Positions 33,158-42,023 of a stretch of 64,000 nt of DNA are shown here, piece after piece. Position 1 is the stretch's first letter; every line of letters begins with the position of its first letter. Origin of the DNA: Litoribacter ruber (GTDB lineage Bacteria > Bacteroidota > Bacteroidia > Cytophagales > Cyclobacteriaceae). The DNA is taken from positions 124,001 through 188,000 of the forward strand of contig NZ_JAHBGI010000002.1 in assembly GCF_018500185.1 (NCBI RefSeq), written 5' to 3'. The notes beneath the pieces were generated by a model. That model was not told where the DNA came from and did not search any database. It saw only the letters and a list, made by a program, of their open reading frames with translations. Both the position numbers and the translations under genes were made by a program.

Positions 33158-35713
33158 TTATTCTATATTGTTTGGTTTTTCTGTGTTGTTGTCGTCACCC
33201 TCTGACTGGCTGTCATTGCCTTCAATCTGATTTTCGGCATTCTCAGTTAACTCCTCTACTATTTCTTCAATTCGCTCAATCTTTTCAATTGAAGAAATCT
33301 CGTCCGTTTCGCTGAGCTTGATCAACCTAACGCCTTGGGTAGCTCTACCCATAACCCGAAGATCAGCCACTGGAGTTCGGATTGTGATTCCAGACTTGTT
33401 AATAATCATTAAATCATCTGTATCAACTACTTCTTTAATGGCAACCAGGCTTCCAGTTTTTTCGGTGACATTCATGGCTTTTACTCCTTTTCCGCCCCTG
33501 TTTGTGATTCTATATTCCTCTAGTGCTGAGCGTTTTCCGTAACCTTTCTCAGAAACAACTAAAAGGGTTGCATCTTCGCGTAACGCACAAACCATGCCAA
33601 CGACATAGTCATTTTCGTCCGCTAGACTGATGGCTTTTACTCCTGTTGCGGTCCTTCCCATCGGTCTCACGGTAGACTCGTGGAAGTGGATTGCCCTTCC
33701 AGATTTGGCTGCTATGATAATGTGGGCGTCTCCATGGGTCATTTCCACATTTAACAGTTGATCATCTTCGCGGATGTTCAAAGCTATGATTCCATTTGTC
33801 CTAGGACGGGAATATTGCTCCAAGGTTGTCTTTTTGATGATACCGTTTTTGGTTACCATCACCAAGAAGTTATTATTGATGTAATCCTCATCATTCAGAT
33901 CAGTAACCTGGATGATAGAACGGATCTTGTCATCGCTTTCAATATTGATCAAGTTTTGGATAGGACGGCCCTTCGAGGTTTTGCTTCCTTCCGGAATTGC
34001 ATAGGTTTTCAACCAGAAAAGTTTTCCTTTATCCGTAAAGATCAAAAGGTAGTTATGTGTGGATGCAGAAAATAAGTATTCTGTGAAATCATCCTCTTTG
34101 GTGGTTACCCCCCTTGATCCGACCCCTCCTCTACTTTGAGTACGATATTCAGTCACAGGGGTCCTTTTTACATAGCCCTGGTGTGAAACCGTGATGATTA
34201 CCTCTTCATTTGGAATCATATCCTCGTAAGAGAAATCCTCAGCATTATGCTCTATATCAGTTCTTCTTGGGTCAGCATAGCGATCCTTCATTTCCTGAAG
34301 TTCATCCTTGATGATCTGCATTCGCTTACCTTCATCCGCCAAAATCGCTTTTAGCTCTTCGATAAGTTTCATGATCTCATCGTACTCATTCTGGATCTTC
34401 TCACGCTCCATTCCGGTAAGTCTCTGCAATCTCATGTCCAGAATAGCTCTAGCCTGAATTTCGCTAAGATCAAACCTCTCCATCAAACCGTTTCTTGCAG
34501 TTTCTGGATCTCTAGAATTTCTAATCAAGGAAATCACCTCATCCAAATGATCCAAGGCAATCAAATAACCTTGCAGGATGTGTGCTCTCTTTTCCGCTTC
34601 TCTTAATTCATACTCTGTCCTTCTGATCACCACTTCGTGTCGGTGATTTACATAGTGGACGATAAGGTCTTTGAGATTAAGGGTATGTGGACGGCCTTTG
34701 ACCAATGCCACATTGTTGACACTAAATGAGGTCTGAAGACCTGTGTGCTTATATAGGTTATTTAAAATAACATTCGCGATGGCATCTTTTTTCAGCTCAT
34801 AGACAATTCGCATACCTCTGCGATCAGATTCGTCACGGATGGCAGAGATCCCTTCGAGTTTCTTCTCATTGATCAATTGGGCCGTCTTTTCAATCATATT
34901 GGCCTTGTTGATCAAATAAGGAATTTCGTGAATTACGATCATCTCCTTACCGTTATCCTTGGTTTCCACGGTGGCTTTCCCTCGCATCACCACACGGCCA
35001 CGACCGGTTTCAAATGCGGATTTCACCCCGTTGTATCCGTAGATGATACCCCCTGTAGGGAAATCCGGAGCCACGATGTATTCCATCAATTCCGGTATGG
35101 TGATGTCACGGTTGTCAATATAGGCTGTGATACCATCTACTACCTCACCCAAGTTATGGGGAGCCATATTGGTGGCCATACCTACGGCAATACCGCTGGC
35201 GCCGTTAAGCAAAAGATTGGGTATCTTAGCTGGTAAAACGACGGGCTCTTTTAGTGAGTCATCAAAGTTCAACTGAAAATCAACAGTCTCTTTATTGATG
35301 TCAACCAGCAACTCCTCAGCTATTCTCTTAAGCCTGGCTTCGGTATAACGCATGGCGGCAGGAGAATCCCCATCCACTGAACCAAAGTTACCTTGTGGAT
35401 CTACTAAAGGGTATCTCAAGGACCAATGTTGAGCCATCCTCACCATGGTTTCGTAAACGGCAGAATCACCATGTGGGTGATATTTACCGAGTACCTCTCC
35501 GACTATTCTTGCTGATTTTTTATAAGGTTTGTTATGGGTTACTCCCAATTCCTGCATTCCGTAAAGAATTCTTCTATGAACAGGTTTTAGGCCATCCCTA
35601 ACGTCGGGTAATGCTCTGGAAACGATAACTGACATCGAATAATCGATGTACGCTCCGCGCATTTCCTCTTCTATATTAATGGGTATAATGTTCTCGTTTT
35701 CTCCTTGAGCCAT
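33158..35713 (-). CDS. gyrA: DNA gyrase subunit A
   Basis: An 851-residue type IIA topoisomerase subunit. Catalytic Y123 lies in [10 protein letters not shown]. The quinolone region [10 protein letters not shown] has the sensitive serine (S84) and a glutamate (E88) at the position of E. coli D87. In the C-terminal propeller the GyrA box reads QSRGGVG instead of QRRGGKG, and a second related motif reads TNRGGKG. The tail is acidic and poorly conserved. The ATG at 35713 ([20 protein letters not shown]) was preferred to a TTG at 35728. It heads an operon with a TPR gene. Confidence 0.97.
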   Translation of the reverse strand: MAQGENENIIPINIEEEMRGAYIDYSMSVIVSRALPDVRDGLKPVHRRILYGMQELGVTHNKPYKKSARIVGEVLGKYHPHGDSAVYETMVRMAQHWSLRYPLVDPQGNFGSVDGDSPAAMRYTEARLKRIAEELLVDINKETVDFQLNFDDSLKEPVVLPAKIPNLLLNGASGIAVGMATNMAPHNLGEVVDGITAYIDNRDITIPELMEYIVAPDFPTGGIIYGYNGVKSAFETGRGRVVMRGKATVETKDNGKEMIVIHEIPYLINKANMIEKTAQLINEKKLEGISAIRDESDRRGMRIVYELKKDAIANVILNNLYKHTGLQTSFSVNNVALVKGRPHTLNLKDLIVHYVNHRHEVVIRRTEYELREAEKRAHILQGYLIALDHLDEVISLIRNSRDPETARNGLMERFDLSEIQARAILDMRLQRLTGMEREKIQNEYDEIMKLIEELKAILADEGKRMQIIKDELQEMKDRYADPRRTDIEHNAEDFSYEDMIPNEEVIITVSHQGYVKRTPVTEYRTQSRGGVGSRGVTTKEDDFTEYLFSASTHNYLLIFTDKGKLFWLKTYAIPEGSKTSKGRPIQNLINIESDDKIRSIIQVTDLNDEDYINNNFLVMVTKNGIIKKTTLEQYSRPRTNGIIALNIREDDQLLNVEMTHGDAHIIIAAKSGRAIHFHESTVRPMGRTATGVKAISLADENDYVVGMVCALREDATLLVVSEKGYGKRSALEEYRITNRGGKGVKAMNVTEKTGSLVAIKEVVDTDDLMIINKSGITIRTPVADLRVMGRATQGVRLIKLSETDEISSIEKIERIEEIVEELTENAENQIEGNDSQSEGDDNNTEKPNNIE

Positions 35714-35809
35714 AAGTAAATTTCTCAATATTAGTTTGCAAGATAATAAAAAGAATAAGGTTTTAAAACTGTAAATAAGCGTGATTTAACCAAAAATAAG
35801 GTTTTCATC

Positions 35810-36790
35810 CTACCATTGGCCGATCTTACGATTCTGCATGTTGAAGATTGAGCTGCCGCGGTATTCCACCCCGTCGTGTATGTGCTTCATTTTCACCCCA
35901 CAGCCGCTCACTTTGCACCGCTTGGTTCCTGGCATACGTAGGGAAAGTCCCGCATTCAGTGTCATCAGCTGTTGGATAAAAAGTTGGTTTTCCTCAAGTG
36001 TGGGATTTTGTAATTCCATGCGCCTCACTTCAAAATTGGGCTTAATAAATACCTTTACATATTCTGAAAGGTCTCGCTCTACTCTTAAACCAACTCCATA
36101 AAATGGATCTGTTGCAACCAAATTTGGATCAAAAGATTCCCTAATCATAATCTGCCCAGCTTCGCCCTCCAAAATAAATCTCCAAGGATAATGCTGCCGG
36201 AGCCTTAATTTTCTTTCGGCCTGCATATAAGTATTGCTGCCGGAGTATTTCCGGTATCGCCAATTCAGAAACGACGCCCTCTTGCGCGCATCATAGATAA
36301 TGATACCTACTGTGCCGTATAATTTATCAAAAACATAGGCATGCGTGGCGTAATTGAATGCATAATCGTTGTAAGTTGGGGCATTCATCCTCCCCCACTC
36401 CCGGGCTACGCCGCCGCCGATGGTAGCAATTCCAAAAAGGTCAATTTTGACGCCTGCATTCACAGGGAGGGCGAAATTGGAGCCCCTAAAATTGACTTCC
36501 TCCCCGAAGCTAATCCCCGGAGCAGCCTCTTCACCCTGAAAGGTTATGGGGTAAGCGGTATAGTCTGTTGAAATGAAATTCAAACTGTGAAGATGGTATC
36601 CATACCCTCCAGTAACGTCCAGACTGATGGCGCTGATCACATTCCGGGCCGCATTGCCTATACTGCTGTTACTTTTAGGTTTCCTGGCCTTGGTATCAAT
36701 GCCAAAATAGTCCTCCTGTGCTTGCACTGTCGAAGATAGGCAGCTTACGAGGAAAACAATTAATACGGATAATTTTAAGCTTACTCTCAT
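35810..36790 (-). CDS. Outer membrane / envelope protein of unknown function
   Basis: A 326-residue protein with a signal peptide (cleavage near VQAQ). From residue 50 on, strands rich in aromatic and glycine residues (SLDVTGGYGYHLHSLNF, GIATIGGGVAREWGRM, PWRFILEGEAGQIMI) suggest a beta-barrel. The C-terminus is unusual for a barrel: a cysteine-containing basic tail (RCKVSGCGVKMKHIHDGVEY) ending NMQNRKIGQW. That tail may be a small folded extension or a metal-binding site (two C, two H). The ATG at 36790 was preferred to a TTG at 36802. It is probably monocistronic. Confidence 0.65.
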   Translation of the reverse strand: MRVSLKLSVLIVFLVSCLSSTVQAQEDYFGIDTKARKPKSNSSIGNAARNVISAISLDVTGGYGYHLHSLNFISTDYTAYPITFQGEEAAPGISFGEEVNFRGSNFALPVNAGVKIDLFGIATIGGGVAREWGRMNAPTYNDYAFNYATHAYVFDKLYGTVGIIIYDARKRASFLNWRYRKYSGSNTYMQAERKLRLRQHYPWRFILEGEAGQIMIRESFDPNLVATDPFYGVGLRVERDLSEYVKVFIKPNFEVRRMELQNPTLEENQLFIQQLMTLNAGLSLRMPGTKRCKVSGCGVKMKHIHDGVEYRGSSIFNMQNRKIGQW

Positions 36791-36845
36791 CTTTTCCAAC
36801 AATTCTGAATTCTAAAAATACAGCTTAATGCTCAATAAAGGAAAC

Positions 36846-36878
36846 AAAAAAGCCTCCCGTGTTACAGAAGGCTTTTTT
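36846..36878 (-). terminator. Terminator after the helical exported protein
   Basis: AAAAAAGCCT and AGGCTTTTTT pair around a 13-nt loop, 25 nt beyond the stop at 36903. Confidence 0.75.
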
Positions 36879-36902
36879 ATTCCTATATTTTACTAATTTG
36901 TA

Positions 36903-37430
36903 TTACTCAGCGTCAGTTGCATCTGACTCTTCACCTGATCTGGCCTCTCTTTCTTCTTTCTTTTCAGCAATTTTAGTGTCGACCTTTTCTTTTACTTCTG
37001 GGTCTTCCTTCATGGCTTTATTGATCTTGTTGTAAGTTGCAGCACCTAACTGGTCTTTGTCCATGATGATGTTGGTTTTCAACTCTCTAACTTCCTTGGC
37101 AAGCTCTTCCATGAAATCAAGGATTTCCTGGTAGGCTTCCTTTTCTTCGTCAGTTACGTTTGCAGCTTCCATTTTCTCATCATCACCCCAAGCGGCCTTG
37201 ATTTCATTGTATCTTCCTGCACCTTCGATAGTCTCATTGTTTTTGATCATATCTACAAGCTCTTCGTTCTTTCTTTCATAGAAAGCCATAACAGAGTCTT
37301 CCATGGCGGCAAACTTTTCAAGCTCTTCTTCAGTGATCTCATCAGAGTTGGCTTCAGCTTCTGTTTGCGCATAGGCATTTACATTCAACAAGCCAGCAAG
37401 TAAAATAGCTAATACAAATAATCGCTTCAT
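36903..37430 (-). CDS. Exported helical protein, DUF4168-like
   Basis: A 175-residue protein with a signal peptide (cleavage near AYAQ). The mature part is highly charged and helical (ITEEELEKFAAMEDSVMAFY, YNKINKAMKEDPEVKEKVDT) and ends in a basic then acidic tail. The pattern of two helical blocks starting with EELEKFA and ending with NKINKAMKEDPE resembles DUF4168. Function unknown. It stands alone with a terminator behind it and 146 nt upstream that show no clear promoter motif. Confidence 0.7.
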   Translation of the reverse strand: MKRLFVLAILLAGLLNVNAYAQTEAEANSDEITEEELEKFAAMEDSVMAFYERKNEELVDMIKNNETIEGAGRYNEIKAAWGDDEKMEAANVTDEEKEAYQEILDFMEELAKEVRELKTNIIMDKDQLGAATYNKINKAMKEDPEVKEKVDTKIAEKKEEREARSGEESDATDAE

Positions 37431-37576
37431 CGTATTTATTTAGTTTAGGTTAATTTTCGTAATTCAAGGTTTCAATTAAATTGATTCCAGTTAAGATAAC
37501 AAGAAATATTTCAAAAAATACGCCATTTCAATCGTTAAAGCTTCTTAAACGGAAATAAACGCATTTTTTATTGTAC

Positions 37577-38230
37577 TTATCTAATTTCTTTCAACCTGGC
37601 AATTGTTCCTTTTGGATCATTTGCGCTGAAAACAAAACTCCCAGCCACAAGAACATCCGCTCCAGCTTCAAATAACTTTGATGCATTGTCCTGGTTGACT
37701 CCCCCATCGATCTCAATCAAAGTGGAAGAACCTGCTCTGTTTATCATTTCTTTAAGCTTTCTAACCTTTTTGTAGGTGTTTTCGATAAACTTTTGCCCTC
37801 CAAAGCCTGGATTGACTGACATTATACAAACTAGGTCAAGATCCTGAATCACATCTTCTAAAACATCAACAGAGGTATGAGGGTTCACTGCCACACCAGC
37901 TTTGCAACCCAAATCTTTGATGGCCTGCAGTGTGCGGTGCAAATGGTTACATGCCTCAACGTGAACGGAAATAATTTCCGCTCCTGCCTTTTGAAATGCC
38001 TCTAAATATTGATCCGGATTAACAATCATCAAATGCACATCCAAAGGCTTTTTGGCGTGCTTTTTAATGGCTTCGGTGACCGGGATACCAAAAGAAATGT
38101 TGGGAACAAATACTCCATCCATGATGTCGACATGGATATAATCGGCTTGGGAATCATTTAGCATTTCAACCTCACTTTGAAGGTTGGCAAAATCAGACGC
38201 CAAAACTGATGGCGCAATTAATACACTCAT
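37577..38230 (-). CDS. rpe: Ribulose-phosphate 3-epimerase
   Basis: A 217-residue TIM-barrel enzyme that interconverts ribulose-5-phosphate and xylulose-5-phosphate in the pentose phosphate pathway. Signatures are IAPSVLASDF, HVDIMDGVFVPN, DVHLMI, MSVNPGFGGQKF and EIDGGVN, which hold the metal and catalytic residues. Length is normal. A TAAATTTG promoter element lies inside the 3-prime end of the preceding peptidase gene, so rpe may have its own promoter. Confidence 0.97.
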   Translation of the reverse strand: MSVLIAPSVLASDFANLQSEVEMLNDSQADYIHVDIMDGVFVPNISFGIPVTEAIKKHAKKPLDVHLMIVNPDQYLEAFQKAGAEIISVHVEACNHLHRTLQAIKDLGCKAGVAVNPHTSVDVLEDVIQDLDLVCIMSVNPGFGGQKFIENTYKKVRKLKEMINRAGSSTLIEIDGGVNQDNASKLFEAGADVLVAGSFVFSANDPKGTIARLKEIR

Positions 38231-38259
38231 TACTTGGGGGTTATATGTAATTGATTAAA

Positions 38260-39897
38260 CTATTTTTTGACAAATTTAATTCTCTCTGGCTTGTTGGATT
38301 CTCGGACTTGGATAATATACATACCTGCTCTCAGATCTCCTACCGATATGGAATAGGGTTGCTCAAAGGAATTTCTGTTAAGATTTGCGCTGGAAAGAAG
38401 TTTACCATTGAGGTCGTAGAGGCTGAATTCACATTCATTCAAGCGTCCATAATTGATAAAGAGCTCGTTTCCATCCGTGGGATTAGGAAAAATATTTAAT
38501 TTGGCTTCTTCAATTTCCTTTTCAACTTCGGTCACTACGCCAAAATAGGCTCTGGTGAAATTTGGAATTCCATAACCCAAATTATTGTCTGGTTCGTCAG
38601 CTTGGCTAGAGGTACTTAATATAAGCTCTAAAAGTTCTGCTTTGGATAATTCCGGTTTGGCCTCCCAAAGTCCGGCTGCTAGTGCCGCTACCTGTGGGGC
38701 TGAAAAAGAGGTGCCACTAGCCGTTCCAATGGAAGAATTGTTTCTCCATAAAGTCACGCTGCTACCCAGTGCCGTCACCTCTGGCTTTGTCCTTCCGTCG
38801 GCAGTAGGGCCGATGCTACTGAAATTGGATTTTTGTAAATTATTGGTCACCGCCCCCACTGAAAGAATTCCATTGGCATCGGATGGAGCTGTGATAGTTT
38901 TCCAAGAACCATTTCCTTCATTTCCGGCACTAGAAACGATTAGAATGCCCTTTTCAGCGGCAATGTTTGCTCCCCTGGTAATCACAGCGGTTTTCCCATC
39001 AAGGTCTTCTTTCGAATAATTCATAGAAGACTCATTGAATAAATTGTAGCCCAACGAACTGTTAATAATATCCACTCCCAAACTATCGGCATATTCTGCA
39101 GCCCTCACCCAATTGTATTCTTCTATTCGGTATTCTGAGCTCACATCTTCGGTAATGGCCAAAATATAATTTGCATTATAGGCACCAGCTACTAATGAAT
39201 TGGGATCAAAGGCAGCTATAAGTGACAATGAGCCGGTGCCGTGGGTGTCAGTTCGAAAAACCTCATCCGAGCCCGGGATAACGAAATCACGTGTGGCAGT
39301 GATGCGGCCATTGTCAAATAGGTGCCGAAGTGCATCGATTCTATCTGCATTTTGGAATCCTCCGTCAAATACGGCAATGGTCACCCCTTCGCCTGTATAA
39401 CCTTCCTCATGCATTTCAGGGATTCCCAATAGCTCATTTTGGAACATATAGGCCTTGTCACTTTTTGATTTCAGCCTAATTTTGATGGGGATTTTTAATG
39501 CCTCTTTTCTGGCAGTCTGCCCATAATCATAAAAACCACGACCAACCAACTCGACGTCTTCCACAAAGGGCAAAGCTTTGACCTCTTCAACCTGCTCTTC
39601 GGAAGCTACCACAATAGAGGCGTTTAACCATTTGGTATGGTAATGAACTTTCTCCACTAATGGAGTGATGGTTTCGATATAAGCGGGCGAAACGGGGAGA
39701 TCTAAACTGTCCAAGCTAACTTTTTCCCTTGCTCTTCTTTGTAAAGTTCCTTCTGTCAAAAAATCCAGAGGAGAATCAAGTTCAAATGCGGATTGGGGCT
39801 TGTATTTATACTTTATAGCAAATCTGTCTTGGGCCTCAAGGGTAAGACTAAGCAGGGAAAACCCAAGTGCTAGAAAGGCTATTCTTTTATTGATCAT
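38260..39897 (-). CDS. Subtilisin-like S8 peptidase with type IX secretion sorting domain
   Basis: A 545-residue exported protease. Signal peptide to about residue 22, a propeptide-like segment, then the S8 domain with catalytic D178 (IAVFDGG), H219 (TDTHGTG) and S397 (GTSFSAP). The last 75 residues (LNIFPNPTDGNELF to MYIIQV and a basic end) are a type A C-terminal sorting domain, so the enzyme would be exported by the type IX system and displayed or released outside. Its start overlaps the stop of the upstream lipoprotein gene by 11 nt, indicating coupling. Confidence 0.93.
   Translation of the reverse strand: MINKRIAFLALGFSLLSLTLEAQDRFAIKYKYKPQSAFELDSPLDFLTEGTLQRRAREKVSLDSLDLPVSPAYIETITPLVEKVHYHTKWLNASIVVASEEQVEEVKALPFVEDVELVGRGFYDYGQTARKEALKIPIKIRLKSKSDKAYMFQNELLGIPEMHEEGYTGEGVTIAVFDGGFQNADRIDALRHLFDNGRITATRDFVIPGSDEVFRTDTHGTGSLSLIAAFDPNSLVAGAYNANYILAITEDVSSEYRIEEYNWVRAAEYADSLGVDIINSSLGYNLFNESSMNYSKEDLDGKTAVITRGANIAAEKGILIVSSAGNEGNGSWKTITAPSDANGILSVGAVTNNLQKSNFSSIGPTADGRTKPEVTALGSSVTLWRNNSSIGTASGTSFSAPQVAALAAGLWEAKPELSKAELLELILSTSSQADEPDNNLGYGIPNFTRAYFGVVTEVEKEIEEAKLNIFPNPTDGNELFINYGRLNECEFSLYDLNGKLLSSANLNRNSFEQPYSISVGDLRAGMYIIQVRESNKPERIKFVKK
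38271..38278 (-). promoter_or_regulatory. Putative -7 element for rpe (TAAATTTG, minus strand)
   Basis: Full TAnnTTTG match 40 nt before the rpe start, lying in the last codons of the upstream peptidase gene. Confidence 0.35.
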
Positions 39898-40561
39898 AGG
39901 AAAGCAACTTTATATGCGTTAAACGGCCCGATTCGATCCTTTGTTCCCCTAGGCAATCATTTCGCGAACAGTAATTGAATCTTTCATAATAACTCTCTAC
40001 CAATCCTATGCCCTTTGCAAAAATCTCATGCCGCACATCCCGCAAGGTAATTAAATCATCGAATTCCTCATGTAAAACCTTCAACACTTCGGAAAAGTTA
40101 AGCTGGCCTACCTTATAATTTTTCTCCCTAGAAATCTTGAATATTTCCCGGGAAGCTACATTGTAAAGGTTTCCGTTCCATTGGCGGTTTTCATTCGGGG
40201 GAAATATCAATGGAACAATGAACTTATTATCTTTTCTTCTAAGCAACTTCCCCTCCTCTATATGCATGGTATACTGGCTATCAAATTTCCAATCTCTGCG
40301 ATCAGGGGATTTTCGTCTCACTATAACAAAAACATCCAGATTATTTTCAGCCTTGTACCGCTGTGCTACGGAATCCCTGATGAAGAAATTGGCTGATTCG
40401 CAGTCATTTTCCCCAAAACAAATGGTTTCCGAAAGCTGGTAGGTCCACCTGAAGCCTTCCTGAAGAGGCTGATAATCATAACCTTTATCCAAGATCAGGT
40501 CCTCGGATTCCTGACAGGAGAAGAACACAACAAAAAGTAAGACGATGTACGAGGCTTTCAT
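39887..40561 (-). CDS. Lipoprotein of unknown function, coupled to the S8 peptidase
   Basis: A 224-residue lipoprotein: the signal MKASYIVLLFVVFFSC places the lipidated cysteine at residue 16. The mature part is beta-rich (GFRWTYQLSETICFGENDC, DVFVIVRRKSP, YTMHIEEGKLLRRK) and has further cysteine pairs (CFGENDC, CSRNDC) that could form disulfides. I recognise no domain. It overlaps the peptidase gene by 11 nt, so the products may act together at the cell surface. Confidence 0.75.
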   Translation of the reverse strand: MKASYIVLLFVVFFSCQESEDLILDKGYDYQPLQEGFRWTYQLSETICFGENDCESANFFIRDSVAQRYKAENNLDVFVIVRRKSPDRRDWKFDSQYTMHIEEGKLLRRKDNKFIVPLIFPPNENRQWNGNLYNVASREIFKISREKNYKVGQLNFSEVLKVLHEEFDDLITLRDVRHEIFAKGIGLVESYYERFNYCSRNDCLGEQRIESGRLTHIKLLSYDQ

Positions 40562-40587
40562 GAATGGGGCTGTAAACCAGTTTGATT

Positions 40588-40595
40588 CAAAAATA
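40588..40595 (-). promoter_or_regulatory. Putative -7 element for the lipoprotein-peptidase operon (TATTTTTG)
   Basis: TAnnTTTG match on the minus strand, 26 nt before the lipoprotein start, in the divergent region shared with the TrpF-like gene. Confidence 0.5.
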
Positions 40596-40645
40596 CATCT
40601 TTCTTTTGAAAGTGCTTTGGCAAAAGGAAGAAAATAAATTCTATG

Positions 40646-40653
40646 TATCTTTG
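40646..40653 (+). promoter_or_regulatory. Putative -7 element for the TrpF-like gene (TATCTTTG)
   Basis: TAnnTTTG match 26 nt before the ATG at 40680. A TTTG at 40616-40619 is rather distant (26-nt spacer). Confidence 0.5.
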
Positions 40654-40679
40654 ATTTTTAGAGAAAAAACAAAAGAATA

Positions 40680-41303
40680 ATGGCATTAAGAACCTTTGTT
40701 AAAATCAGCAGCGTAAACAACCTCAGTGACGCCCGCTACTGTGCTGGCATGTATGTGAACGTCATGGGCTTTGCATTGGAGCAGAATGACTCCAATTATA
40801 TATCTCCCCAAAAATTCAGAGAGCTTTCCGACTGGGTTTCGGGAGTTGAATTTGTGGCGGAGTTCAAAAACTCACACCCCGAAAATATCTTAACTACCCT
40901 ACAGGACTATGAGGGATTTACCTTTATTCAGATTGAGGAGGAAGCGCACCTTCAAATGCTCTTGAATACAAATTATGGGTTGATTTGGAAGGTGGAATTG
41001 GAAAAAATAGAACGCCTGGATGAGGTAATCATGATGGCTGAATCATTAAAAGATGGCGGAATTGTAGTTCTGCTGGAGGGTGACCTTTCGCTTGACCAGT
41101 CAGTCAAGGCAAAAATCAATGAATTGAGCAGCAAGTGTGATGTGCTGGTCGGCTTTGATATTACGGCTGAAAATGTAAATGAGCTTTTGGAGGAAACCCA
41201 GATCAAAGGAATTGCACTGAAAGGTGGTGATGAAATCAAGCCAGGAATCAAGGATTTCGATGAGCTGGCTGATATTTTAGAAACACTTGAAGTAGAAGAC
41301 TGA
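40680..41303 (+). CDS. TrpF-like TIM-barrel protein lacking the catalytic cysteine
   Basis: A 207-residue protein that aligns by eye with phosphoribosylanthranilate isomerase. The first strand VKISSVNNLSDARYCAGM corresponds to VKICGITNLEDA of TrpF, and the end (ITAENVNELL, GIALKGGDEIKPGIKDFDEL) to NPENV and SGVE-PG-KD. The catalytic cysteine of KICG is serine here (S10), and the late phosphate-binding loop is altered. No other trp gene is nearby. It therefore looks like a paralogue recruited to another role rather than the tryptophan enzyme. A strong bidirectional terminator follows. Confidence 0.7.
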   Translation: MALRTFVKISSVNNLSDARYCAGMYVNVMGFALEQNDSNYISPQKFRELSDWVSGVEFVAEFKNSHPENILTTLQDYEGFTFIQIEEEAHLQMLLNTNYGLIWKVELEKIERLDEVIMMAESLKDGGIVVLLEGDLSLDQSVKAKINELSSKCDVLVGFDITAENVNELLEETQIKGIALKGGDEIKPGIKDFDELADILETLEVED

Positions 41304-41309
41304 TCCAAA

Positions 41310-41344
41310 AAAAAAGCTCCCACATCGAAGGTGGGAGCTTTTTT
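41310..41344. terminator. Bidirectional terminator between the TrpF-like gene and trmB
   Basis: AAAAGCTCCCAC and GTGGGAGCTTTT pair perfectly around ATCGAAG, with A-runs and T-runs on the outside. Confidence 0.92.
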
Positions 41345-41361
41345 ATCATCTGAGGGGTATC

Positions 41362-42021
41362 TTATTTAAAAGAGAATCTCAAGTATTTAATTTTTTCCCC
41401 TTTATCACTGAAAATCTTTTCATATCTGGTCTTGATACCAAAATGTTCGTGTTGAAAAGATGATTGATAGAAGTCGAAAGTATGCTCCAAATTGGTGATG
41501 TCCTCCCGTAAGTTCAATAATTCTAAGGTGTATTCAAACAATCCAGTGTTATCTGTTTTTAGGTGGACTATTCCACCTTCATCTAGCATAGGCTTGTACA
41601 TTTCCAAAAATCTGGGAGAAGTGAGGCGTTTTTTCTCATCTCCATCTCTTGGCCTAGGATCAGGGAAAGTGATCCAAAGTTCATGAATTTCTTTTGGGGC
41701 AAAAAACTTCTCCAATTGCTCTATTTGAGTCCTTAGAAAGGCCACATTCTGCAAATCCTCAGCTATGGCGGTTTTGCTGCCCTTCCATATTCTGGAGCCC
41801 TTGATGTCCACACCGATGAAGTTCTGCTCGGAGTTTTCCCTTGCCAAACCAACGGTAAACTCCCCTCTTCCGCAGGCAAGCTCCACTACTATAGGGTTAT
41901 TGTTTTTAAACTGGACTTCCTTCCAGTTGCCTTTTATGGTTTCAAAAGAAGGTTTGCCTTCCTGAACAACATTAAAATTTTCCTCGTTTTCTTTAAATCT
42001 TAGGAGCTTGTTTCTTCCCAT
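41362..42021 (-). CDS. trmB: tRNA (guanine-N7-)-methyltransferase
   Basis: A 219-residue SAM-dependent enzyme that makes m7G46 in tRNA. Motif I is VELACGRGEFT, and the family signatures FIGVDIKGSRIWKG and WITFPDPRPRD (with KKRLTSPRFL) are complete. Last gene of the SPOR-exbB-exbD-tonB-folC-trmB operon, starting 2 nt after folC. The terminator at 41310-41344 ends the transcript. Confidence 0.96.
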   Translation of the reverse strand: MGRNKLLRFKENEENFNVVQEGKPSFETIKGNWKEVQFKNNNPIVVELACGRGEFTVGLARENSEQNFIGVDIKGSRIWKGSKTAIAEDLQNVAFLRTQIEQLEKFFAPKEIHELWITFPDPRPRDGDEKKRLTSPRFLEMYKPMLDEGGIVHLKTDNTGLFEYTLELLNLREDITNLEHTFDFYQSSFQHEHFGIKTRYEKIFSDKGEKIKYLRFSFK

Positions 42022-42023
42022 TG

